Source of the DNA: Pandoraea sp. PE-S2T-3
Lineage (GTDB): Bacteria; Pseudomonadota; Gammaproteobacteria; Burkholderiales; Burkholderiaceae
Length of the DNA stretch: 63,225 nucleotides
Reading direction: 5' to 3'
Assembly (NCBI RefSeq): GCF_002179965.1
Contig: NZ_NGUQ01000032.1
Location: forward strand, 1 to 63,225
Made by a program: the position numbers and the translations under genes. Under the pieces are notes generated by a model. It was not told the DNA's origin and made no database searches. It saw nothing but the letters and a program-made list of their open reading frames with translations. Positions 21,525 to 33,994 of the stretch are shown in pieces. Numbering within the stretch: the first letter of the stretch is position 1; every line of letters starts with the position of its first letter.

Positions 21525-22814
21525 TTGGAAGCCTTGCCCTTATGGGCGCAAATTTGCGCCGTCGCCCTGCTGATCGTCTGTTCGGGCTTCTTCTCCATTT
21601 CAGAGACGAGCATGATGGCGCTCAACCGCCATCGCCTGAAACATCTCGTGCGCCTCAACGTCCGAGGCGCGAAAGACACCCAGGGTCTGCTCTCCCGCAC
21701 CGAAGACCTGCTGTCCACGATTCTCGTCGGCAATAACGTCATCAACACGGTTGTTCCGGTACTCACCACCTCCATTGCGGTGCGTTACTTCGGCAACGAC
21801 GCGGTCACCTTGACCGTTGCCACAGCGTTGATTGCGTTGCTCATCATCGTGTTCGCCGAGATTGGTCCGAAAATCGTCGGTGCGACCTACCCGGAACGCA
21901 TCGCACTGCCCACCAGCGCGCTGCTCAAACCGATCGTCACGCTTGCGACGCCACTCGTCTGGGTGCTCAACGGTTTCGTGCGCGGCATTCTGCGTGTGCT
22001 CGGTATCAATACGCGCCGCGATGCCAGCGAAACACGTCTCACCACCGAAGAACTGCGCACCATCGTGCTGGAAGCCGGCAACTACATGCCGACCAAACCG
22101 CGCAGCGTGTTGCTCAATCTGCTCGATCTGGAGAACATCGCGGTGGACGACGTGATGGTGCCGCGCGCGCGTATCGAAGCACTCGATATCTCGGCACCGC
22201 TCGAGACGATCCTCTCGCAGCTCGAGACCTGCTATCACAACAAGCTGCCGGTGTACGACGGCGATATCGATCGCATCGTCGGCATTCTTCCCGTGCGCCG
22301 CACACTCTCCGCGCTGCGCCACCCCGACGACCTCACGGTCGACACCCTTCGCGCGCTGCTCGTCGAGCCGTACTTCATTCCGAGCGATACGCCTGCGTTG
22401 CGCCAGTTGCAGTACTTTCAGGAGAACCACCGCCGCGTGGGTCTCGTCGTCAACGAATACGGCGAAGTCGAAGGGCTCGTGACGACCGAAGACATCATCG
22501 AGGAACTGATCGGTGAGTTCACCACGAGCACCCACGGCTCGGGCGGCAGCCGCTCGGGCTGGAGCAAAGATGCCGACTGTCTGGTCAGTGGCGGCGTCGG
22601 ACTTCGTGACCTGAATCGCCGCCTGGGCCTGCATCTGCCCACCGACGGCCCCAAGACACTTAACGGCCTGATCCTCGAAGTGCTGCGCGAGATTCCGGAA
22701 GCGTCGGTAAGTCTGGAGATCAGCGGCGTGCGCATGGAGATCGTGCAGATCGACAATCAGGCGATCAAGACCGTGCGATTGTTCAAACCGGCGGGGCATC
22801 AATCCGCCAACTGA
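21525..22814 (+). CDS. CNNM/CorC-type (HlyC/UPF0053) membrane protein with CBS pair
   Basis: The 429-residue protein has a DUF21 (CNNM) transmembrane domain at the N-terminus (LLIVCSGFFSISETSMMALNR), then a CBS-domain pair (VDDVMVPRARIEALDI and GLVVNEYGEVEGLVTTEDII), then a CorC_HlyC domain at the end. Such proteins are often called hemolysin-like but are now tied to magnesium/cobalt efflux or Mg homeostasis. The start is TTG, since no in-frame ATG precedes the first helix and homologues begin at a similar place. No clear Shine-Dalgarno is visible. Confidence 0.88.
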   Translation: MEALPLWAQICAVALLIVCSGFFSISETSMMALNRHRLKHLVRLNVRGAKDTQGLLSRTEDLLSTILVGNNVINTVVPVLTTSIAVRYFGNDAVTLTVATALIALLIIVFAEIGPKIVGATYPERIALPTSALLKPIVTLATPLVWVLNGFVRGILRVLGINTRRDASETRLTTEELRTIVLEAGNYMPTKPRSVLLNLLDLENIAVDDVMVPRARIEALDISAPLETILSQLETCYHNKLPVYDGDIDRIVGILPVRRTLSALRHPDDLTVDTLRALLVEPYFIPSDTPALRQLQYFQENHRRVGLVVNEYGEVEGLVTTEDIIEELIGEFTTSTHGSGGSRSGWSKDADCLVSGGVGLRDLNRRLGLHLPTDGPKTLNGLILEVLREIPEASVSLEISGVRMEIVQIDNQAIKTVRLFKPAGHQSAN

Positions 22815-22973
22815 CGACGGCCGTACAGGTGACGCAAATTGAACGGGGCTAGCGGGTTGCAATCTCCTCGTTCACTGCGCGTAACATCCCCCCATTTTTC
22901 GGGCAATTCCGATTGAGATCCCCCAGGGATTTGACGAGACTGAAGCTTCACGTCGCTCTCGTCATTCCCTGTC

Positions 22974-24263
22974 ATGTCATCGCAAGCCGTCTCGACGCCA
23001 CGCCGTCACACGCCCGCTGAATCGCGCAGTGTGGACGCGCCGGTTGCTGCGTCATTTTCATCCCCTGCCCCCACCCCCGAAGCGGCTTCGCCTCTCCAGT
23101 ATCTGGAACAGATGCTCGGTGAAGCAGTGCGCGCAGGTGCCTCCGATATTCACTTCGAGCCGATGGCACGACGGTTCCGCATTCGCTTGCGCGTAGATGG
23201 CGAACTGCACGAACACGCCGAAGTGCCGGTCGCGTGGCGCGACATGCTGGTTGCCCGATTGAAGGTACTCGCCCATCTGGACATCTCGGAAAAGCGTCTG
23301 CCGCAGGATGGCCGGATGTTATGGCGTGAATCGGGCGAACCTGTCGAATGCCGCGTCAGCACGTTGCCCACGCTCTACGGTGAGAAGTTGGTGGTGCGGC
23401 TGCTCGATGGCGCCAAGGTGCCGCTCTCGCTCGAATCGCTCGGCTATACGCCTGTGCAATATCAGGCGCTCGCACGTGCCATCGCGCGCCCGCACGGGAT
23501 GATCCTGCTCACGGGGCCGACAGGGAGCGGCAAGACGGTGTCGCTTTACAGTTGCCTGCGGCGGCTCAACGACACCACACGCAATATCGTGACGATCGAA
23601 GATCCGGTCGAAATCCGGCTGCCGGGCGTCACGCAGGTCAATCTCAACGAGCGGGCCGGGCTCGACTTCTCGACCGCCTTGCGCGCCTTCCTTCGACAAG
23701 ATCCCGACGTGCTTGTGATCGGGGAGATCCGCGACGCACAGACCGCCTCGATTGCCGTACAAGCGGCGCAAACGGGTCATCTCGTCTTCGCCACCGTGCA
23801 CGCCAACGATGCTTCGAGCACGGTCGCCCGATTGCTGGATCTCGGGGTCGCGCCGTTCAATCTGTCGTCGGCGCTCCTGCTGGTCAGTGCGCAACGTCTC
23901 GTCAGGCGCCGTTGTCCGGCGGGGTGTGATGTGGCCGGGGGCGCCGACGCATCGAAGGAGACGCCGTCGGCCCCGTCCGGGATTACCGAGCATGGAGCGC
24001 CTGGAGAGGGCCGCGACGAACCGCAGCGCCGCCACACCTGCATGCGCTGTCACGGCACTGGATTTGCGGGCCGCATTGGTGTGTTCCAGGTGATGCCGAT
24101 CAGCGCCACGCAAGCGGTCAACATCGCGCAATCGCGCAGTCCTCACGAACTAGCGGCGCAGGCGGCGAGCGAAGGCGTGATGACGCTGCGCGAAGCGGGC
24201 TTGTGGCACGCCAGTGCGGGCACGATCTGTCAGGAGGATGTCGATGCGACAACACCTGCCTGA
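22974..24263 (+). CDS. pilB: Type IV pilus/type II secretion assembly ATPase (PilB/GspE-like, short form)
   Basis: This is a hexameric ATPase of the type IV filament superfamily. Walker A is GPTGSGKT (181-188), Walker B is DVLVIGEIRD (245-254) and the His box is TGHLVFATVHAND (267-279). The Asp box is within TIEDPVEIRLPG. The recognisable family starts only near residue 38 (PLQYLEQMLGEAV), so the usual N-terminal MshEN/N1 domain that docks to PilM or GspL is missing (429 versus about 565 residues). The zinc motif is irregular: CPAGC (314-318), a 35-residue low-complexity insert, then CMRC (356-359). pilC begins 20 bases before its stop. Confidence 0.85.
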   Translation: MSSQAVSTPRRHTPAESRSVDAPVAASFSSPAPTPEAASPLQYLEQMLGEAVRAGASDIHFEPMARRFRIRLRVDGELHEHAEVPVAWRDMLVARLKVLAHLDISEKRLPQDGRMLWRESGEPVECRVSTLPTLYGEKLVVRLLDGAKVPLSLESLGYTPVQYQALARAIARPHGMILLTGPTGSGKTVSLYSCLRRLNDTTRNIVTIEDPVEIRLPGVTQVNLNERAGLDFSTALRAFLRQDPDVLVIGEIRDAQTASIAVQAAQTGHLVFATVHANDASSTVARLLDLGVAPFNLSSALLLVSAQRLVRRRCPAGCDVAGGADASKETPSAPSGITEHGAPGEGRDEPQRRHTCMRCHGTGFAGRIGVFQVMPISATQAVNIAQSRSPHELAAQAASEGVMTLREAGLWHASAGTICQEDVDATTPA

Positions 24264-25497
24264 CGGGGTGACCCGGCGCGCCCCAGTCGCCCAACCCCGT
24301 CGCTGGCACTGGCAGGGGCACGACGCCGATGGCCGTGCCCGGCAAGGAGAGCTGATCGCGACGGGTGAAGCGGTCGCACGCCTCGAATTGCGTCGGCAAC
24401 ATGTGCGCGTGACGCACCTGAGCGCCGGACGCCGCCACACCGCCGCCATTCGCGTGAAAGCCATCGATGCCGCCAATCTCATGCGACGCCTTGCCACGCT
24501 GCTGGCAGCCGGTGTGCCCTTGAGTGCCGCACTCGACATCCTCGCGCGCGGTGCGTACGCCCGTGGTCTCAAACGTCTCGCGCGAGAAATCGGGCACGAC
24601 GTCAGGCAAGGCTTTCCGCTGGCACAGGCGATGGCGCGTGCAACACATCATTTCAACACCGTCGATTGTCAGTTGGTCGCCGCGGGCGAACTGGGCGCAC
24701 AACTCGCACCGACGCTCGCCCGCCTCAGTACGCAGCGTGACCACACGCGCGCACTCCGCGAAAAACTCCAGCGGGCGCTCTCCTATCCCTTGACCGTGCT
24801 GGGCGTGGCCATCGCGATCGTAATCGCGCTGCTTCGCTGGGTCATCCCCGAGTTCGAACGGCTCTTTGCCAACGCCGCTGGCGGCGGCGTACCGTTGCCA
24901 CCGCTCACCCGATGGCTCATCGACATGTCTCGCGTCACGCTCGACGACGGACCATGGCTGCTGGCCGCCCTCAGCACCGCAGGCGTCGCGATCAGCGTGA
25001 CGCTCAGGCGCAGTTCGCGCGCGCGACGATGGCGTGATCGCCTGATCCTGAAACTGCCCGGTATCGGACCGATCGTGCGCATGACAAGCACCGCGCGCTG
25101 GGCCCGCACGCTTGGCACACTGCTGGACGCGGGCATTGCGTTGGCCGACGCGATGGACGCCGCGGCCAACGCCTGTGGCAACCTCGTCATCCGGCAGTCC
25201 GCGCACGTCGTGCACGTGTCGGTCGCCCGCGGTGCACGGCTGGCGACGGCCCTGGAGGCCGATTCACACTGGCCGCTGGTCATCGCACAACTCGCCGTGG
25301 TGGGGGAGGAATCGGGTACACTCGGGCGCATGCTCAACCAGGCGGCCGATCTGCTGGACGAAGAAGCCGCACATACGCTGGTGAGCGCCTGCGCGACGCT
25401 GGAACCCATGATGATTACGTTGCTCGGACTGCTGATCGGAGGCATGGTGCTTGCCATGTATCTGCCGATGTTCCAACTCGGATACGGTGTCGCATGA
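24244..25497 (+). CDS. pilC: Type IV pilus inner-membrane platform protein (PilC/GspF)
   Basis: The 417-residue protein has two T2SSF domains. The first covers about residues 75-200 (NLMRRLATLLAAGVPLSAAL; ELGAQLAPTLARL) and the second about 275-400 (TARWARTLGTLLDAGIALADA; VVGEESGTLGRMLNQAADLL), each followed by hydrophobic helices. It is the membrane platform on which the ATPase acts. The ATG has AGGAGG at ideal spacing, inside the end of pilB. The last four bases overlap the pilD start, so the three genes are translationally coupled. Confidence 0.92.
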   Translation: MRQHLPDGVTRRAPVAQPRRWHWQGHDADGRARQGELIATGEAVARLELRRQHVRVTHLSAGRRHTAAIRVKAIDAANLMRRLATLLAAGVPLSAALDILARGAYARGLKRLAREIGHDVRQGFPLAQAMARATHHFNTVDCQLVAAGELGAQLAPTLARLSTQRDHTRALREKLQRALSYPLTVLGVAIAIVIALLRWVIPEFERLFANAAGGGVPLPPLTRWLIDMSRVTLDDGPWLLAALSTAGVAISVTLRRSSRARRWRDRLILKLPGIGPIVRMTSTARWARTLGTLLDAGIALADAMDAAANACGNLVIRQSAHVVHVSVARGARLATALEADSHWPLVIAQLAVVGEESGTLGRMLNQAADLLDEEAAHTLVSACATLEPMMITLLGLLIGGMVLAMYLPMFQLGYGVA

Positions 25498-26363
25498 ACG
25501 GCTACGCAGAGCCTCTGCTCATCGACTTTCTCGCCCAACTGGCGCCGCACTGGCGCTTTGCGCTCTTTGCTGCCGTCGGCATCGTCGCAGGCCTCTTTCT
25601 CGATATCGCCATACGCCGCGTGCCGGTCGCCGTCGAACTTGCATGGCTGGCAGAGTCAGCCACCGCGACCACATCCGCCACCTCGATCAACTCGATCAAC
25701 GCAAGCGCGTCTGCCTTATCCCCTGACCATGGCGATACGGAGATTCCGCTGGCATCGATCACCGCCCTATCCGCAGAACGTTTCCAGGCCGTGCCGCTGC
25801 CCGACGCTGCGCCGACACGCCGCTGGCAGTTGTCGGTGCTTACTGCGCTGCTGAGCGTGGCCGTGGCATGGCGCTTCGGCCCGACTTGGCAGAGCGTAGG
25901 CGCCCTTGGCCTCGTATGGACGCTCATCACACTCGCCTACATAGATTTCGACACACAACTGCTGCCCGACATCCTCACCTTGCCGCTGCTATGGGCGGGC
26001 CTCCTCTGTAATCTGGGCCACTGGTTCGCCACGCTCCCGGCAGCGGTGATCGGGGCGGCGGCGGGCTACCTGAGTCTCTGGCTGCTGTACTGGGTCTATT
26101 GGCTGCTGCGGCGCCGCGAGGGCATGGGTTTTGGCGACTTCAAACTCTACGCTGCACTGGGCGCATGGCTCGGATGGGCCTCGCTGTTGCAGATCATGAC
26201 GCTGGCGTGTTTGCTCGCCATCGTGGTGGCCGGCAGCGCCTGGATCGCGGGCCAGCTGCGCCACGACCAGATGTTTCCGTTCGGCGCGTTTCTCGCGGCG
26301 GGGGGTATTGCCACGCTGTTCGGCGGCAATGAATTGATGATGTGGATCGGAGGCACCCCATGA
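25494..26363 (+). CDS. pilD: Prepilin peptidase (PilD-like) lacking the cysteine tetrad
   Basis: The 289-residue integral membrane aspartyl protease would cleave type IV prepilin leaders. Catalytic aspartates of the family are in [12 protein letters not shown] (D151/D153) and GMGFGDFKL (D215), and several helices follow. The N-terminal methylase part is degenerate. Canonical GSFLNVVIHRLP is [12 protein letters not shown] here. The four zinc-binding Cys (two CxxC pairs) are absent: there is no Cys before residue 172, and residues 54-105 are a Ser/Thr/Ala-rich stretch instead. Cleavage may persist while N-methylation should be lost or altered. It overlaps pilC by 4 bases and coaE by 4 bases. 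Confidence 0.85.
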   Translation: MNGYAEPLLIDFLAQLAPHWRFALFAAVGIVAGLFLDIAIRRVPVAVELAWLAESATATTSATSINSINASASALSPDHGDTEIPLASITALSAERFQAVPLPDAAPTRRWQLSVLTALLSVAVAWRFGPTWQSVGALGLVWTLITLAYIDFDTQLLPDILTLPLLWAGLLCNLGHWFATLPAAVIGAAAGYLSLWLLYWVYWLLRRREGMGFGDFKLYAALGAWLGWASLLQIMTLACLLAIVVAGSAWIAGQLRHDQMFPFGAFLAAGGIATLFGGNELMMWIGGTP

Positions 26364-26974
26364 CTTACGCCATCGGCCTGACCGGCGGCATCGGCAGCGG
26401 CAAGACCACTGTCGCCAACCTGTTTGCCGCGCACGGCATCGCCATTATCGACACCGATGCGATCGCCCACGGCATTACCGCACCGGGCGGTGCCGCCATG
26501 GCTGCCATCCGCCGCACGTTCGGTGATGATTTCGTGGCCCCCGACGGCTCGCTCGATCGGTCCCGTATGCGCGAACTCGTCTTTGCCGATGACGATGCAA
26601 AAGCGCGTTTGGAGGCCATTACCCATCCGCTGATCCGCACCGAGTGCGAGCGAGCGGCGGCGCAAGCCGAAGGGCCCTATCTGATTTTCGTAGTGCCGTT
26701 GCTGGTCGAGTCGGGCACGTGGCGCGAACGTGTGCAACGCATACTCGTCGTCGACTGTCCGGAAGAAACGCAGATCGCCCGCGTGATGGCGCGCAACCAT
26801 TTCTCGCGCGATCAGGTGCTGGCGATCATGGCGCGGCAGGCTACGCGAGCACAGCGGCTCGCGCTCGCCGACGATGTCGTCGACAACGACACGCAACACG
26901 CTGCACTGACCTCGCGTGTGGATCGCCTGCATGCGGAATATCTCAAACTCGCGGGGCAATTCGGTGCACACTGA
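26360..26974 (+). CDS. coaE: Dephospho-CoA kinase
   Basis: CoaE phosphorylates dephospho-CoA in the last step of coenzyme A synthesis. The 204-residue frame has the P-loop [13 protein letters not shown] (residues 6-18), the [10 protein letters not shown] acceptor region and VPLLVESG. Its length matches the family. The ATG overlaps the pilD stop codon (ATGA), so it is coupled to pilBCD. pilD-coaE-zapD-yacG is a widely conserved order in beta- and gammaproteobacteria. Confidence 0.96.
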   Translation: MTYAIGLTGGIGSGKTTVANLFAAHGIAIIDTDAIAHGITAPGGAAMAAIRRTFGDDFVAPDGSLDRSRMRELVFADDDAKARLEAITHPLIRTECERAAAQAEGPYLIFVVPLLVESGTWRERVQRILVVDCPEETQIARVMARNHFSRDQVLAIMARQATRAQRLALADDVVDNDTQHAALTSRVDRLHAEYLKLAGQFGAH

Positions 26975-27133
26975 GTCACTCGACGCTCACAGGGACATCG
27001 CAATGCGGCGCTCGTTGACAACGCACATGGCAATTGCGCGCCATGGAACGCCGACGCGCGTTGCTTCTCTTTGGATTCCCGCATTAGAATGTCGCCATTA
27101 CGCTGAAAAGCGCCAACTTTTGGGCCAACGCGC

Positions 27134-27889
27134 TTGATCCTGTACGAATATCCGCTCAACGAACGCATTCGCACGCTGCTTCGGCTAGAAGAGCTGTTCG
27201 GGCGCTTTGCCTTTTTCGTCGGACAGGATCAGCCGCTCGATCATCACGCGGCGCTGATCACCATGTTCGAAATCGCGGACATCGCGGGGCGCTCCGACCT
27301 GAAGAACGATCTGGTCAAAGAACTGGATCGGCAGCGGCTGACGCTTCAAACCTATCGCGGCAATCCCGACATCGCGTCGGATGCCCTCGAACAGTTCATC
27401 GACGAAGTCGAGCGTGCGATTGCCAATCTCAATCAGATTCCCGGCAAACCTGGCCAACACCTGAACGACAACGAATGGCTGTCGAGCATTCGCAGCCGCT
27501 CGGTGATCCCCGGGGGAACGTGCCGCTTCGATCTGCCGTCGTATTACGCGTGGCGGCACAACGATACCGAACAGCGCCGCCAGGACATCGACAAGTGGAT
27601 TGGTCCGCTGATGCCGCTGCGCGATGCCATCGGCATCGTGCTCGGACTGGCGCGCGAATCCGGTCACGCCAGCAAGGCGATGGCGCAGCAAGGCAGCTAT
27701 CAGCAGATGCTCACGGGCCGCGTCTACCAGCTCATGCAGGTGCGCGTGGCCGCCGATCTGCGCGTGATCCCGGAAGCCAGCGCCAACAAGTACATGCTTT
27801 GGGTGCGTTTCACCACGCAGGACGGCGATCTGAAGCCCCGTCCAGTCGACAGCGACGTACCTTTCCTGCTGACACTCTGCAATCTGTAA
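27134..27889 (+). CDS. zapD: Cell division protein ZapD (FtsZ-associated)
   Basis: ZapD (YacF, DUF1342) cross-links FtsZ protofilaments in the Z-ring. The 251-residue product opens [20 protein letters not shown], the family signature, and contains [13 protein letters not shown] and [16 protein letters not shown]. The start is TTG; homologues begin at the same place, and no in-frame ATG lies nearby. It stands 160 bases after coaE and 4 bases before yacG. Confidence 0.93.
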   Translation: MILYEYPLNERIRTLLRLEELFGRFAFFVGQDQPLDHHAALITMFEIADIAGRSDLKNDLVKELDRQRLTLQTYRGNPDIASDALEQFIDEVERAIANLNQIPGKPGQHLNDNEWLSSIRSRSVIPGGTCRFDLPSYYAWRHNDTEQRRQDIDKWIGPLMPLRDAIGIVLGLARESGHASKAMAQQGSYQQMLTGRVYQLMQVRVAADLRVIPEASANKYMLWVRFTTQDGDLKPRPVDSDVPFLLTLCNL

Positions 27890-27893
27890 GACC

Positions 27894-28088
27894 ATGACAA
27901 CCGTCGTCAATTGTCCGACCTGCGGCAAGAAAGTCGTTTGGGGCCCTGAAGCCAAGTTTCGTCCGTTCTGCTCGGAGCGCTGCAAGCAGATCGACATCGG
28001 CGCATGGGCCGCAGAGAAGTACACCATTCCCGCAGAAGTCGCTGACGATCCTTCGCAAGACTCACCGCTCGATCCGACGGAGCGCTGA
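27894..28088 (+). CDS. yacG: DNA gyrase inhibitor YacG
   Basis: The 64-residue zinc protein has two Cys pairs, [10 protein letters not shown] and [12 protein letters not shown], that coordinate zinc. The acidic C-terminal tail is flexible. In E. coli YacG binds GyrB and blocks DNA binding by gyrase. It follows zapD directly and is probably translated from the same mRNA. Confidence 0.93.
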   Translation: MTTVVNCPTCGKKVVWGPEAKFRPFCSERCKQIDIGAWAAEKYTIPAEVADDPSQDSPLDPTER

Positions 28089-28116
28089 ATTTTGTCGCTG
28101 AAGTGAGTCGATAAAA

Positions 28117-28150
28117 CAAAAAAGGCACCCCAGGGTGCCTTTCTTGTTTT
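28117..28150. terminator. Bidirectional rho-independent terminator
   Basis: AAAGGCACCC/GGGTGCCTTT stem with a 2-base loop, A-rich before and T-rich after. It closes yacG and the convergent mutT. Confidence 0.85.
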
Positions 28151-28181
28151 TCAGACCTGCCGTGGTGCGTCCGTGACCTGA

Positions 28182-28613
28182 TTATTTGCTCGCCATTTCC
28201 TCGGCGAGCCAGGTAAGCGGCGGTTCTGCGGCCGGCAGCAGCGGGGTAACGCCCACCGGCGGCCGCTCCCACGCCAATGCCTGCCCTTCCTTGCCATGCG
28301 GCTCGCCGTCCCATGCCGTGACCTTGCAGAAGTGCAGACGGACATACGCATGCGGGTAATCGTGCTCCAGCACACGCCATGGTGCGCATCGCACGACCGT
28401 CACGCCCAGCTCTTCGTGCAGTTCGCGCGCCAGCGCCGCCGCGACCGACTCACCCGCTTCGAGCTTACCGCCCGGAAACTCCCAGTAACCGGCATACGGT
28501 TTGCCTGCCGGGCGTTGGCCGAGCAGCACCGTGCCATCGGGGCGCACCATCACGCCAACCGCCACTTCCGTAATGGCACGCCCATCGGGCGCGTATCGCT
28601 TCGATTCAGTCAT
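28182..28613 (-). CDS. mutT: 8-oxo-dGTP diphosphatase (MutT-type Nudix)
   Basis: The 143-residue protein has the full Nudix box GGKLEAGESVAAALARELHE with following ELGV. The adjacent YAGYWEFPGGKLE is typical of MutT enzymes, which clear oxidised guanine nucleotides. The start MTESKRYAPDG was chosen; a further 55 codons upstream look non-coding. It lies downstream of the DUF815 gene on the same strand. Generic Nudix function cannot be fully excluded, but the context next to zapD/yacG is the common mutT context. Confidence 0.88.
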   Translation of the reverse strand: MTESKRYAPDGRAITEVAVGVMVRPDGTVLLGQRPAGKPYAGYWEFPGGKLEAGESVAAALARELHEELGVTVVRCAPWRVLEHDYPHAYVRLHFCKVTAWDGEPHGKEGQALAWERPPVGVTPLLPAAEPPLTWLAEEMASK

Positions 28614-28698
28614 AAGTCTGCGGTTCTCTTGGCCGGGCGCGCCATCGCTGCACACGCCCCGGCTTTTTTGCGGGTCTGTTGTCGGTCTTGAAAAAGCG

Positions 28699-29577
28699 TC
28701 AGGACGCCGCGGCACCGCTGAGCTTGCCCGCCCAATCGCGCGCAAACTGGAACGCCACACGTCCCGAACGTGATCCACGCTCCAGCGCCCAGATCAGCGC
28801 CTCATGGCGCGCTTTCTCAAGCTGATCGGCCGGCACACCGAAGTGTTGCAGCCAGTGACCAACGATGCTCAGGTAGTCGTCCTGCTTGAACGGATAGAAG
28901 CTCACCCACAGGCCGAAACGCTCGGACAGGGAGATCTTCTCTTCGATCACTTCGCCCGGATGAATCTCACCGTCATCGGTGTGGCGATAGGTCTCGTTGT
29001 CCTTCATGTACTCGGGCAACAGATGGCGGCGGTTCGACGTCGCGTAGATGAGCACATTGTCCGATTGCGCGGCGATGGAGCCGTCGAGCGCAACCTTCAG
29101 CGCCTTGTAGCCCGATTCGCCGTCCTCGAACGACAGGTCGTCGCAGAACACCACGAAGCGCTCCGGACGCGCCGAAATCAGATCGACGATGTCGCCCAGA
29201 TCGACCAGATCGTCTTTGTCGACTTCGATCAGACGCAGGCCCTCGCTCGCATACTGATTCAGGCAGGCCTTGATCAGCGACGACTTGCCCGTGCCGCGTG
29301 CGCCCGTGAGCAGCACGTTGTTGGCCGGCTCGCCGCGCACGAACTGACGCGTGTTCTGTTCGATCAAACCCTTCTGGCGCTCGATGTTCTGCAAATCGCC
29401 CAGCGTGATTTCCGAGACGTGCGCGACCGGTTGCAGGAACCCGCGTCCCTGCTTCTTGCGCCAGCGAAACGCCACTGCCGCATTCCAGTCGATCTCGGGC
29501 GTGGCCGGCGGCAACATCGCCTCCAGTCGGGCCAGCACGCCTTCGGCGCGCGTGAGGAACTGCTCCAGCTTGTCCAT
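28699..29577 (-). CDS. DUF815 family AAA-type ATPase
   Basis: The 292-residue protein has an ATP-binding core with Walker A GARGTGKSS (92-100), Walker B FVVFCDDLSFE and a sensor-like LIYATSNRRHLLPE. An N-terminal acidic helix region precedes it. DUF815 proteins are conserved next to mutT in many proteobacteria, but their target is unknown. The start MDKLEQFL fits the family; a longer in-frame version (48 codons more) is less likely. argJ lies upstream on the same strand. Confidence 0.88.
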   Translation of the reverse strand: MDKLEQFLTRAEGVLARLEAMLPPATPEIDWNAAVAFRWRKKQGRGFLQPVAHVSEITLGDLQNIERQKGLIEQNTRQFVRGEPANNVLLTGARGTGKSSLIKACLNQYASEGLRLIEVDKDDLVDLGDIVDLISARPERFVVFCDDLSFEDGESGYKALKVALDGSIAAQSDNVLIYATSNRRHLLPEYMKDNETYRHTDDGEIHPGEVIEEKISLSERFGLWVSFYPFKQDDYLSIVGHWLQHFGVPADQLEKARHEALIWALERGSRSGRVAFQFARDWAGKLSGAAAS

Positions 29578-29755
29578 GCTTCGAATCCTTGCGCTGGCGG
29601 GAAAATGCCAGTCGATGTCTCGTCGTTCGGTGTTGTCGTTTCCCTTCGCTATCGGCCCCGATGCTCGTGCCATCGGTGACCTGCCTGCCAGCCCGTGTTG
29701 CCGGCACCTCGAACGGCGCATCGCCCGTGCCGGTCAGGCACGCATCGATGTCACC

Positions 29756-29791
29756 GACAGCGCTCGTCTCCGGTAGAAGACGGGCGCTGTC
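29756..29791 (-). terminator. Strong hairpin after argJ
   Basis: A 14-bp stem, GACAGCGCTCGTCT with AGACGGGCGCTGTC (one G-T/G-U pair), closes an 8-base loop 10 bases past the argJ stop. There is no T-run, so it may be a protective or rho-assisted 3' structure. Confidence 0.5.
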
Positions 29792-29801
29792 GCGTCGGGG
29801 C

Positions 29802-31031
29802 TCAGGAGCGGTAGTCCGCGTTGATGCTCACGTAGTCGTGTGACAGATCGCAGGTCCACAGCGTTGCTGCCGCGTCGCCGCGGCCCAGCACCACGCGCAC
29901 CGTGATCTCGCTTTGCTTCATCACGCGCTGACCGTCTTCTTCGCGATAGTCGGCGTTACGGCCGCCGGCGCGGGCGACCAGCACGTCGTCCAGATACAGG
30001 TCGATCTTGCTGACGTCCAGATCGTTGACGCCGGCATAGCCGATGGCCGCCAGAATCCGGCCCAGATTGGGGTCCGACGCGAAGAACGCCGTCTTCACCA
30101 GCGGCGAGTGGCCGATCGCATACGCGATCTGACGGCACTCGGCCACGTCGCGGCCGCCTTCGACGGTCACGGTGATGAACTTGGTGGCGCCTTCGCCGTC
30201 GCGCACGATCAGTTGCGCCAGTTCCTGCGAGATCGACAGCAGCGCGTCGCGCAAGGCGGCAAACGCCGGCGTGTCGGTGCTGCTGATTTCCGGCAATTCG
30301 GTCTGGCCCGTGGCGGCCACGATGAACGAGTCGTTCGTCGAGGTATCGCCATCGATGGTGATCGCGTTGAACGAGCGGTCGGCCACGTACTTCACCAGCG
30401 CGTCGAGCACCGGCTGCGCCACACGGGCGTTGGTGCCAACGTAACCGAGCATGGTCGCCATATTCGGCTTGATCATGCCGGCGCCCTTGCTGATGCCGGT
30501 CATGACGATGGTCTGGCCGTCGATCACGACTTCACGCGAGGCGGCCTTCGGCAGCGTGTCGGTGGTCATGATCGATTGGGCGGCTTCGTACCAGTGCGCC
30601 GGTGCGAGATTGGCAATCGCTTGCGGCAGCCCCGCGACCAGACGGTCGACCGGCAGCGGTTCGAGAATCACGCCCGTGGAAAACGGCAGAATCTGGTTCG
30701 GCGAAACCGACAGCAGCTTGGCCAGTGCGTCGCACGTGGCGCGCGTCGCGGCCATACCCGGCTCACCGGTGCCGGCGTTAGCGTTGCCGGTGTTTACCAC
30801 CAGCGCGCGAATGCCCGCGTGTGCGGCCAGATGCTCCTTGCAGACGGTGACCGGCGCCGCGCAGAAGCGGTTCGTGGTGAACACGCCCGACACGGTGCTA
30901 CCGGCGGCCAGTCGCATGACCAGCACGTCCTTGCGGTTCGGCTTACGGATATTGGCTTCGGCCCAACCCAGTTCGACGCCGGGCACGGCGCGCAATTGGG
31001 AGGCTTCGATCGAGGGGAAATTGACGGCCAT
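29802..31031 (-). CDS. argJ: Bifunctional ornithine acetyltransferase / N-acetylglutamate synthase
   Basis: ArgJ recycles the acetyl group from N-acetylornithine to glutamate in arginine synthesis and can also use acetyl-CoA. The 409-residue precursor has the self-cleavage motif [15 protein letters not shown], where cutting before the Thr yields alpha and beta chains with that Thr as nucleophile. The C-terminal [20 protein letters not shown] segment is also typical. The start [13 protein letters not shown] fits homologues. It lies between secA and the DUF815 gene, all on the minus strand. Confidence 0.95.
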   Translation of the reverse strand: MAVNFPSIEASQLRAVPGVELGWAEANIRKPNRKDVLVMRLAAGSTVSGVFTTNRFCAAPVTVCKEHLAAHAGIRALVVNTGNANAGTGEPGMAATRATCDALAKLLSVSPNQILPFSTGVILEPLPVDRLVAGLPQAIANLAPAHWYEAAQSIMTTDTLPKAASREVVIDGQTIVMTGISKGAGMIKPNMATMLGYVGTNARVAQPVLDALVKYVADRSFNAITIDGDTSTNDSFIVAATGQTELPEISSTDTPAFAALRDALLSISQELAQLIVRDGEGATKFITVTVEGGRDVAECRQIAYAIGHSPLVKTAFFASDPNLGRILAAIGYAGVNDLDVSKIDLYLDDVLVARAGGRNADYREEDGQRVMKQSEITVRVVLGRGDAAATLWTCDLSHDYVSINADYRS

Positions 31032-31154
31032 GAGGGTTCGCCCGCGAGAGGTAAGGGTTGCATCTCCCGCCCTGGCGACGTCGGCACGACAGTCCGCCCG
31101 GGCGGCGGTTGATCGGTGCGGCCGGAGACTGCGAGTACCGGCGCCACAAACGAC

Positions 31155-31180
31155 TCGGCGCCGATTTTTGGTCGGCGCCG
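31155..31180 (-). terminator. Hairpin after secA
   Basis: A 9-bp perfect stem CGGCGCCGA/TCGGCGCCG with an 8-base loop lies 18 bases past the secA stop. The T-rich stretch is in the loop, not after the stem, so classic termination is uncertain. Confidence 0.4.
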
Positions 31181-31198
31181 CGTCGCTCGGTTCACATC

Positions 31199-33994
<2,796 letters not shown>

